This document shows, in pieces, positions 54,301 through 64,000 of a stretch of 64,000 nucleotides of DNA. Below the pieces are notes generated by a model. The model had not been told where the DNA came from, searched no databases, and saw only the letters and a list, made by a program, of their open reading frames with translations. The stretch covers positions 2,418,001-2,482,000 of the forward strand of contig JBLDXI010000015.1 of the NCBI GenBank assembly GCA_047495785.1, given 5' to 3'. Source of the stretch: Lepidodermella squamata (lineage: Eukaryota > Gastrotricha). How positions within the stretch are numbered: the stretch's first letter is position 1; every line of letters begins with the position of its first letter. The position numbers and the translations under genes were made by a program.

Positions 54301-57300
54301 TTTTCGTTGGAAATTTCAGTAATAATAACAGTTAAAAATGTTCAGTGCTACTGAAATTCAAGCAAATTAGTCGGTTAGTTTAGGACTATTTAAAGGATAC
54401 GGGTTCCAAGTCCAACTACTTATTTATGCAGAAAAACAAGCCCTCTAGCGCCGTGTACAGTTGAGATCCAGCTCAATTAGCACACAGAGTACCTATAGCT
54501 CAATGCTACATTTCATCCCAAAGCAATTAAAACTTAAAATGCACGGAAAAATGTACAGGAGAGTGCGTTCCCGGGAATAATTTTATGCAGGAGCCGACAA
54601 TCCTAAAAAAAATCGTGGGAAATATTCGGCTCACTGCCTAGGGCAAATTAGATAATATTTGTTCAAACCTAATAAGTGTGAATGGCTCGAAACGCGATGT
54701 ACCAAAATGAAACTTATTTCCCCTAAAATTTCCCCTAAAATTAGCAATTTTTAGCAAAGTCGAATTAGGAACTTGGTAAATATTAAAATGATTATTGAAC
54801 AGAGATTTTTTACCGCTCCACTTTGATATGGAACAACATTTCAGAGCGAACTCTAGAAATAAAAGTTCGGGTTGGAATGTTGCCCCATCATTAAATTTGT
54901 TAATAAATTCATACACTAGAAAACATCGAAAAAATTGAATAAGCTATTTCCTGCAGAAATAAAGTGCGTTTAACGAACTGCTTATTTCGAAAAACAAGAA
55001 TTTTGCCCAGTGTGAAATTATTCCAGAGAATTCTTTACTGGACACCAAAACAGGTGTGAGAGAGGAAGGAAAATTGTAGAGCTCAAGGGTAAATACTGGC
55101 TTGAGTAGTTCTTCTGACGTGCATCGGTCGTGAAAATGTCGTGCATTATATGTGCGCCAATTCAGGCCTCGAGTTTAGAGAAAGGCTACGTGCGGGTTGT
55201 TTTGATGATATATGAACTCGCCGCAAATGTGAGCAAAAACGGCACTTTTTACTTCGTGGATGAATAACCCTTATAGCGTGAATGCAAGAAAACGTATACA
55301 AAAAGATAGAAAGGATGAGCGCTGCAATGATAGCGCGATGCTATTATTCGAGAATAGCCTCATATCGTTAGCGACGTTGAAAAACTCGGATTTAGGCTTG
55401 TTTACGTCCGTTTCGAGGTCAGAGGTGACAAGTAAAAAGTCTTTTGTTTTTTCCTCTTCATTCAAGTTAAAAAGCCGCTTTTTATTTGTCACCTATCACC
55501 TTGAAACATATGTAAACAAGCCTAAATCCGAGTTATTCAAAGTCGCTAACGATATCATGTTGTTGGTAATAAATCTAAAGTGCGTGCTAATAATAATAAT
55601 AATTTTAGTGGCTGCAACTGATCGCCCTACTCGCATTATTATGGTGGATTATTGCAAGCCTGTGTCAAGTGTTTTATGAAAATTGCGTGATTTTCCAGCC
55701 CATCTCAAAGCTGTAACGTAGTGGCGATGAAATTCCCTTAATGAATTGCGCAACAAAAGAGCCGAAAATAGCCGCGCACCAACAGGATTGTTAAGGTGGA
55801 TTTTTAGGAAATTTAGCGTGACTGGCGAACATTATAATGCTCATTGCAGCCGGTTGCACGCGATGCCGTGAGATTTGCTGTAAAATTCACCCCTGCTCAT
55901 GCAACGAAACGATTCGACTATTACAAGTGTAGAATAAAATATATAATATACAACATAGAACGCGGTCTCCTCGCAACAATCGATATTTTGATTAGAGAAT
56001 GAGCGTGATGTTGTTGTGTACCGCACAAGGCGAAAACAGTTTATCGATCGAGCGTATTAGCTTCCGCCCGCGTCTCGCATAAGCAAAACAACTAATGTGC
56101 ACTCGATACGAAATGCGCACTGAAAATTCAATAAAATCGTAATGCGGCGGGAGATCGCGGACGCAGAAGAAATGCTGCGTCAGGGCCAGATTACAATGCG
56201 GTCACAGAGGCCGCCAGACTTTTTGTTCGCGGCAAAATGTTGTGTAATTGGTCGTGAGTCTAAAGCGTGCATCTCATTAATGAGATTTCACCCCCTAAAA
56301 CCTTAAATACCTTGATACTATTCGATAAATCACAATACATACACGCATTCCTTGTATTTTTGACGAATAATTTCAAGAATCTTCCATCTGAAATGCCCTA
56401 CGTTGGAAATCCTCCTAAACATGTTAATTAACACATTGCACATCGCATGTTATTGCTATCGTAAAATAACCTGATACTTGTTGTTATTTTATATACAGTG
56501 ATAGAATAAATATGTACACTTATTGTACATGCAGATTTGCACTATAAATACTGAGAGTCATAACAATAAACTCAGCCATTTATGTCACATTTGAGTAGAC
56601 TTGTAGAGCGTAAATAACCGAGTTTCTACACCCTACAAGCTTGAGAAATAAAAATCAACGAGCGAAGCGAATTGTGGATTCAGCAAAATCATAATAAAAA
56701 TTTAGAAAATAATGGCGTAATTTCCCTGAATTTCCAACCGCAAGCAATGCAAAAGAACAATTCGCGGCCGCAAAACTATACCCTGGCCGCTAGCAGCCGC
56801 AAAATCGATGATTGAGAACCTCTGACGTTGTTGAAAAAATCTGAGCCTCGATTTCCCGCTGAAATTCTTCAATTTCTGAAAACTCCTCAAATTTGATGCG
56901 CATTGCGGCTTTTCTGGCCACCCTGTGAATTAGCCTTCGATTCCAGGTAATTGGTGCAAACTCGGTTTTAAAAGCAATCCTCAGATATTTTGAATAATAT
57001 TTGGCATGGGATTCTCTTACCTTTAGTCTCTATGCAAATAAAAACGTGAAAAAGAATAAAAAAAACCGGTGGTGAGTTTAGAAAGGCACCTCCCTAAACA
57101 ACGTTCACGTAAAAATGTGGGTGGTACAATAAAAAACCGGCTGCCAAATTATGATCTTCACTATTTTCTCAATAGCCAGTTGTAAAACAAATTTTGATCT
57201 TACAAAATGACAAAAACACGTTCCAAGCTTCTGAAAATTAGGGAAAACCAAGTAAAATCTAGGAATCAGCAGAAAAATCAGGCTTAAAAATACGCAAATC

Positions 57301-58129
57301 CTTGATATAGGATACTTATCTTGGCAAATTGAACGTGTTCATGGGTATTTTTAGGTTTTTTGCGCACAATAGCAATTTTAGGTAAATTGCGCAAAAGGTG
57401 TATGAGTCATAATTTTAAATCTGAGTTATTGGGACGTCCTCCTTAATATACAAGGAGACTACAACGAAGTTGTTGACGAGCATTGGACACTCTAACCGAC
57501 GTCACTGCGAGCAGCCGACGACGCCGGCTCTACCCCAGGTCGTAAAATTACCTACTACGCCGGCTTGCGGCAGTTCGGGGCAGTTCGGCAAACACGATAT
57601 GAGCAAGTCGTTGTATGAATCGCGCCGAGCTGTTTACGCGAAGCAACCGAACTGAAAGACACATGGAAAACGGCCGAGTCAGAGATGTTGATCACCCTGC
57701 TCGAAAGTAAAAGAAGACTCCTAGCATGTTTCGACTTTGGTTCCGCTACAGCAAATTTGGTTCCGATAAAAGTTATCCTATATCCAATGCTGCGATCGGC
57801 TTAAATTCAGCAATTTTACGAACCGTTTTTGGAGTACTTTGAAAGGCTATGGTTTGGCAAGGTGGAGTTTCAGGACCGGAACATATCCGCCGCCGAGGCC
57901 ATCCGTACCAACTTGTCCACATAGGTTACAGAATTTTTCAGCAATTGCATCAAAAACCATCAAAAAACAGGTTCTGAACTTAGGCTCTGTCCAAAGTTAC
58001 CAATCGATACGATATTCACAGAAAGAATCGAAAGCTTTGAAAAAGCATTATTTATTAAACATATTTCGGGACAGTATTTCCATTTTTTCCAAACTAATTA
58101 AATTCATCACCAATAATTTATTGCATTGC
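54301..58129. other. Long intergenic region
   Basis: Contains the foldback at 55362-55556 and two TTTGGTTCCG units near 57740 like those at 37.7 kb. No coding frame with support was found over nearly 4 kb. Confidence 0.45.
55362..55556. repeat. Foldback element
   Basis: Arms 55362-55439 and 55478-55556 pair over about 78 bp with some mismatches (ATATCGTTAGCGAC; AACTCGGATTTAGGCTTGTT with its complement) around a 38-bp centre. Confidence 0.8.
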
Positions 58130-59459
58130 CTATTTATTTTTCCGTGGCCGTCCCCGTGGCCGTTTGCCAGGCTTCTCGTCGTCCACTAGCCGCTTAGGCG
58201 ATTGAGCCGGCGCTATTGATTGGTCGGATTGATTTGATTTCACAGCCACGATTTTCGCGCTGAGTAAATTGCGCCTATTCCGAGTCCGGGCTGATATGGG
58301 CAACGTTGAACGCTGTTGAGCAAGAAATTTCAAATTGCGAGCCGACTCCTTGATAGTAGCCAGCATTCTAGGCAAAGGACTCGATTTTAATTTCTTCGCC
58401 TGAAAAAATAAAAAATCATTAAAATTGAATAAAATTGAATTGAAAAATTAATTGAAAAATTAAATTAAAATTTGAATAAAATTTACTAACCTGTGATAAT
58501 TTCTCCTTGATTTCGGCTTCCTTTGCCAATTCAGATTTCCGTTTCCGGCCGCGTTTTTTCGGCGGAGAATCACAGGGCGGTTTCGCGTCGACCGGACTTC
58601 GTTGTTTTTCCTCCTTATTTTGCACAACTGGAGGCGGCTGCGCATCGGCATCCGCGGGTTTCGCCAATAACTTCGACTTCAAATCAGCGATAATTCCATC
58701 CTTCTCTTCGATAAGCTTCGATAACGCTGCTCTGGAGCCTTCCTCACAGGCCAGTAGCGATTTGGCGGCTCTGAGCTCTTTTGAAAGTTGCTCCATCACT
58801 AATTTATCACTGGGCATATCGTCGGAGAAAATCGGCGATTTTTTGTCCGAAACTAGGTCATCAGCAGGTTGCGAACAGCTCGCGCATTTCTTCGATGAAT
58901 CACCGCTACCGTTCAGCCGATCTTCCAATTCTGAATTTTTCTTCAAGCTCTGCTCCAACTCGGCTTCGAGGCGGATAATTTCACTGCCGAGTTCGACGAC
59001 TTGCCGCTCGAAAACGTCGCGTTCAGAGTAAAGGCGGGAGTACTCATCCAGATGCACGCTTTTGCCAGATTTTTCCATCAAATCTAAAAGCCTATCGCGG
59101 TCGGCTTTCAACTCGCTCAACGACGTTGCGAGATTTTTCTCCCGCAGCGAGGTTTCCCATGCGAATTTGATTATCGCCTGGAGTAGGAAATCATTCAACG
59201 GCCGGCTTGCTTTTAACGCTGAAATTAATTGAGACGACAAGCCGTAGCCGATCAAATCCAACTCGATGTCCCAAACATCGTCGTCGCTGGAATTTAAATT
59301 CGTCGAATTATTTAGCTGCAGATCGGAATAATTTGAGATATTAGACGAGTCGATCCAGTCTTCTCGAGGCAGGGCGCTGATGGCGAGAATTACCGGCGGC
59401 TTTTTAGCTGCTGCTGCTGCTGTCACGGTGCTGCGGGTCAGTTTCCTCGTACTTCTCAT
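58130..59459 (-). CDS. Coiled-coil AT-hook protein G (two exons)
   Basis: Exon 1 is 59459-58491 and exon 2 is 58399-58130; the intron is 91 bp, phase 0. The product is 412 residues. A basic/Ala N-terminus is followed by the family helical segment (DLIGYGLSSQLISALKASRP...QAIIKFAWE), aligned with gene F. A coiled coil runs to about residue 160, then a CASC pair and a second helix. Two basic DNA-binding-type clusters follow: PPKKRGRKRKSELAK at the exon junction and GKRPRGRPRKNK at the very C-terminus. The latter is a textbook AT-hook (RGRPRK). A nuclear, AT-rich DNA-binding role is likely and is the only functional clue for the cluster. Confidence 0.8.
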
Positions 59460-61901
59460 TATTTCAAAAAATGTCTAAAATTTTTTTAAAAATTAATAAA
59501 AATATTCAGAATTTAAGAAAATGTAAGAGACGAGAGAAAAATTAAAATACTAGGTTAATTTAAGCCGGTAAACAACACATCATTAAAGGCTTAATTTCTC
59601 TATAAAGAAACTGAACACGCAATATCTTACACCTTTTATACGGTGCTCAGGTCCCAGGCTGGCTTATGAGCATATAGTATTATATAGCCACGTAATATTA
59701 TAATGCTTTTATCAAGGTAATAGGCAAAAGAGGCTTGGTCAATTTTATGCAGCACGAGAATAAAAGCACATTTTTATATGTGATGTAATTAATTTCACAG
59801 GCCAGGCTTGCAGATGATAACGCGGCTGGCATACAACGTAAAAATGTAATATATCACCGCGTCGTCGGTACACAGCTGCAAGACGTATTCTCCTCAATGA
59901 AGAAGCCGACGGAGAATGTCAGTAATAGTATTACTGGCTGCAGTAGTAAACAAGCAGCTGTTCAATGTCGTTTAGTGCAATTAGAAAGAGTTGTACACCA
60001 CAGTTATTATTATAGTGGTTTTTTGCGTAGAGTTTCAAAGGTGTAATAAAATGAATGGAAAGCACGTGCTTATTGTGTGACTTCAGCTAATTGCAAATTC
60101 CGCGGGCTAAGCTTAGCGTAACTAATTTTAAGCTGGGTTTTTTAATTTACATGCAATGAAATGATAAAAATGCAATGAAAATGCCATACGCATCGCAGCT
60201 GATAAAAGACGACGTGTGGCAATGTTTTGTAGAGGTGAGCTGATGAAAAAAAATTATCGATTGAAAAGCAGCAACGTGACAACTTTGCGGTCACAATTAT
60301 TGGACATATTGATTCAAAAGCAGCTAGGCTGTAGGCTATTTTGCAGAGTTTGCAACATAATTTGTGCAACGACAATAGAGCAAGGACACCGGAGAAAAAT
60401 CAGATAGAAGCTGATTTGATAATTAATTTAAACGCGATACCTGCGCAACGAAAAATGAACAAGGCGAATCTAGCGCATCGACTGAGGAGCAAAATGATTA
60501 ATTACCTATTGCCATTATTTCAATGTTAAAGCTAAAAAATATCTCGCTTTAAAGTGTTGTTTACTCTCACTAGCCGACGCGGGAATAATCGCTGTGTTGC
60601 GCAATTTAAGTTTTAATTATTAATTTTCTTAATTCGCTTTTCAAGTATTTTTCACTATCTGGACAAAAAGATTGGCACAAGGTGAAAATATATGAAAAAT
60701 TGGCCGTAAATTATTTTGGAGCGGCCTAGGAATTCATACTTTCCCAAAATGTTTGTGCACCATCACGCCCCTTATAAACTCCAACTGTTGACATTAATTC
60801 AATCATCAGGCAGGCACACACCCATTATTAAAGCTCGAATTATCGATAGACAAAAGGGTGGAATTTTATGCTATTCTACAGCCAAAAGGCTTGATTTACG
60901 CAAGCGTGCACAATATAGAATCGTTGAAATGTTTATGAAACTTGAGGTATAATCGAGGACCATGACAGTCCTGAGTACTACAAGAAGTTGGAGAACTCCG
61001 CTGTGAGTCGATTCGCCCGCGAGGCGCGGTCGAACAAAAGATTGCCAACCTCAAAGCTGGTCGGAAGGTTCCTTACGGTTACCGTTCAATGCTCTGGGCT
61101 CCACCTTTCAATGGATAAGTTGCTTCCTTGGGTGTGATTACCCTTTCGAAGTTCGGGATAAACTTAAATCAGGCTCAATAGGCGGTATAATGTAGGCCAC
61201 ACTATGGTAAAGATAGGAAATGTTCACCATAGAACCCACCAACCAGCTCTGCTTTGGCGTCCTTTTTACTGCGACCGCGCCTCGTGGGCGAGTAGACGCG
61301 AGTAGATTTTATTTGTATAAAATATTATAAAATGCAAATTGTTCTCTTTTGTCGTTTTGCTCTTATTATCGCTGTACTATAGCGCTTTTTTGTTTCGCAA
61401 ATAGCGTGGATGCGAAAAAACTGGATCTAAAAATGAAAGAAATAAAATAACTTGTCAAGTTGTCTTACCTTATCGGAAATCAGCTAAACATTTTTGCGCG
61501 AGTAAGGATGACCTCGCGCATAACTGAAGAGTCATATTTCTTTATCTCTAGACGAATGTCGTAAATCGTAAAGTGAAAGCATTTTATTATCCAGGATATG
61601 GAGGCGCGATGTGAATGCAAACTTTCGCGTACATTTCGTGACTTTTGGGCTATGTAGACGAGGGCCAGCGTAGGCAATGTCTGTCAAAGTCTAACGATGA
61701 TGCATGCACTCTCCTCAGATAAAAATGCTCAAATCCAATCTACTCAAATTGAAATTTTATTTCGAGGTTTGCCATTAAATACAAGGTTCTTCTTAAAACT
61801 CAAAATTGATTCAAGCCAAGTGTCGTTTTAATCAACTTGAAAGGCGCTATCAGTTTTCGAAAAACGACATCACACCTAGCAATTTTTCATTTCAAAATAA
61901 A
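59460..61901. other. Intergenic with inverted repeat at 61010-61297
   Basis: Arms of about 60 bp (CGAGGCGCGGTCG with CGACCGCGCCTCG; AGCTGGT with ACCAGCT) lie around 61020-61070 and 61235-61295. No gene is supported. It should contain the promoter of the receptor starting at 61902. Confidence 0.5.
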
Positions 61902-64000
61902 ATGTTCCGATATTCGACTTTGCTATTGCTGGCGATTGGAGCGTCAGCAAAACCTTTCACCCTCGAAATGCTGAGTCTAATGCCACTAACAGGCCAAGAA
62001 CCGTCAGATGCTAGAGCCTGTAAAGCCGCATCTCAAGTCGTCATCGACACAGTCAATTCAAAGCCAGAATTCCTGCCCGATTATCACATCGAATTAAAGG
62101 TGAAAGACGAGGGCAGAAGTGCTCAAAAAGCTCCGCAGAGTTTCGTCGAATTTCTACGTGATTTTGAAAATTCCCCTAAAAATCGAACCTACATAGCCCC
62201 GGTTGTAGTCGGCACGTCGATCGCATGTCAAAGTAAGCTTATTTTATTTTCGAATTACAATTTTTCCACCTTAATTTTTCAGGTGTTGCTTTCACTGTTC
62301 GAATGAATAAATTTGTCCAATTCGCCGAGGGCTGTACCGGGCCGTTTTTGATAGGCCGCCGCTATCTTTATTCAACCTTATACCGAGTTCAAATGCCATA
62401 CGAAAATCTCGCCGTTGCCACTGTCCTTTTCATGAAAAATGTCGGCAAATGGCGACAAGCTGGAATTTTCACATTTTCGCCCAATGCAAACGACTACATG
62501 CTAGCCCAAACTACGCAGCGATTGATGATCGAAAATCAGATCGATGTGTTGTACTACACCAGTGAAGACGATGTGACTGAAGCAACAATGGCGGCTATCA
62601 AGGAAAGCGGCGTGAGATTCGTTGTTTTGGCTCACAGCCAAGTTCCACTTTTCGTCAAATTTCTCTGCCTGAGTTACATTGCGGAAATGCGGGCGCCAAA
62701 CTACGTGTTCACGGCTAATTTTTACACATATTTTTCGGCAGATAGCGCCGCGTTATTACTACCACATGGTTGTAGCCGAGAAATGGTGACTGAACAGTTG
62801 AAAATAACGTTTTACATCGGTGGCTGGTTGGGTGCGACAAGAAATTTCGGGAAATCGTGGCTCGGTTACGATTTACCGTGGTTTGAAAGCCGTGTTTTGG
62901 ACATTTTGAATAACACGCGGGTCCCTGACTATCCTCAACGGCATTTGTGCCACGATGCGACTATGGCGGCGGTTTATACGCTTCATAACACGGATTTGGC
63001 GCTAAAATCTCGATTCAATGCGTCGATTCGTGATTTTGGGACGCACCCGGACTTGGTACAAGCCATTGCCAACCAATCAGCGGCTTCGATTGATTTTCAA
63101 GGTTGGAAATTTGACTCGATGAGAATTTCGAATAATTAAAAAAAAAAATCGATTATGGTGCGAAATTTCAGATTATGCCTCTCATTTTTTGCGATTTGAA
63201 CTCATTTTTTAAGGATAAAATATGGGGTAGATTTTAAAACTTGAAAACAAATTGTTTATCCTTTAGAAACAATATAACCATAAAAGTTGTCAAGCAACTA
63301 AAATTTAAAATTAAATTAAATTAAATTTCAAAAGTTTGAATTTTAAGTTTTAACCGAAATTAAAAAAACTTAATTTTTTGTTTAAATTTAGGCCTCCGAA
63401 TCGGCCAGCTTAAATATTCCGAACGGCTCGAACTTGACAGCGAAGAAATGTGGATAATTCAGTGGCTGAATGGCACCGTTCGGTTCGCCTACAAAGTCGA
63501 GCGAAAATCTTCCGACTACCGAACCGTCCTGAACACCACGACCTACAACCTAGTCAAATCAGAAGGCGCTGTTTGGTTCACAAAATCAGGCCAGCCACCA
63601 AAAGATTTGACAGAAATTACTCTTATCGAGAAACGTTTTCCGCTTCTCTTCGTCGGCATTGTCATCGCAATCGCAGTTTTAGTGACTGGAATTCAAATTT
63701 TCACGGCGCTTAATGCAATCTTAAATAGCGATCTGATGAATTTTCTATTTTTCTTCGACTTGCCCACTAATTTAACTGCCTTTTTCGGCTATTTCACGCT
63801 GAACATCGGCGCAGTTGTCTTCGCCCTGGAGGCGTCAATATACCGCGAAAAATTATGCCTAATCCAGCCGATTTTTCTCGTCATCGGAATTTCTGCATGC
63901 AACGGTGTGTTGCTGTCGAGAATAACCGCCCTTCACCACATGTCGAAAGCCATAGCTAAGCGCTACTTGGCAAATCGATCAGTTATCAATTTAATTGCAA
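61902..64000 (+). CDS. GABA-B-like class C GPCR, intron-containing (3' end outside window)
   Basis: Exons are 61902-62232, 62283-63101 and 63392 to the edge, with introns of 50 and 290 bp. The start is MFRYSTLLLLAIGASAKPF, a signal peptide; an upstream in-frame Met is less likely. The ligand-binding lobe follows, with VVIDTVNSKPEFLPDYHIEL matching VVDAVNKMPDFLPGYRINL of copy 2, and DYPQRHLCHDA matching DYESRHRYYDQ. Exon 3 resumes at GLRIGQLKYSERLELDSEE, aligned with GLRAGFTKYSSRIELDYE. It then contains helices 1-3 and the start of helix 4 before the window ends. It is clearly homologous to, but far more diverged from, the two intronless copies. Ligand unknown. Confidence 0.9.

Noticed and set aside
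58507-59031. 174-codon plus-strand frame
   Set aside because: Antisense shadow of gene G exon 1.
1-64000. CRISPR array, phage defence or prokaryotic operon
   Set aside because: Introns, SINE, signal-peptide genes and class C receptors show animal nuclear DNA; no regularly spaced repeats were seen.

Overview
The window is nuclear DNA of a small-genome invertebrate animal. The evidence is GT-AG introns of about 50-560 bp, AT-rich intergenic DNA, TATA-like promoters, a tRNA-derived SINE, many inverted-repeat transposons, and class C (GABA-B-type) seven-transmembrane receptors. No feature fixes the phylum. No rRNA, tRNA, CRISPR or bacterial operon was seen.

Region 1 (about 1-24.5 kb) is an imperfect tandem segmental duplication; base 1 pairs with about 13160. 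Each copy carries, in order, an intronless GABA-B-like receptor (+), a gene with an N-terminal PB1/ubiquitin-like domain (-), a second gene of that family (-), and then small secreted cysteine-rich peptide genes on both strands. The copies have diverged by a frameshift, gene loss, deletions, and SINE and MITE insertions.

Region 2 (about 7.5-39 kb, overlapping region 1) holds 14 loci of one peptide family that I do not recognise. Single-exon reading frames miss half of each gene. A phase-2 intron sits immediately after a Cys-x-Cys codon run, and the second exon supplies four more cysteines. The full pattern is a signal peptide, a variable spacer, and eight cysteines spaced C-x4-C-x9/10-C-x-C-x-C-x4/5-C-x10/11-C-x-C, with fixed WCPN and W(D/H)xxxC elements. 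Eight loci look intact. Six are broken in different ways: a SINE, a nonsense codon, deletions, frameshifts, an orphan exon 2 and an orphan exon 1. Most share an upstream module with a TGATGCGTCA-like site, an ACCCGTCGTTTTGAATATTCAA-like block and, in several, a TATA box.

Region 3 (about 39.6-59.5 kb) has a small helical protein with a transposon-broken second copy at 31-35 kb, an unrecognised multipass membrane protein (+), and seven minus-strand genes for coiled-coil proteins. Four of these share an N-terminal helical segment, two more are a pair, and the last carries AT-hooks. Region 4 (61.9 kb to the end) is a third GABA-B-like receptor. It has at least two introns, unlike the two intronless copies at the left.

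The most novel element is the 8-Cys peptide array, which sits beside duplicated orphan class C receptors and shows active birth and death of genes. Splice junctions were inferred from consensus sites, phase agreement and conservation between paralogues, not from transcripts.
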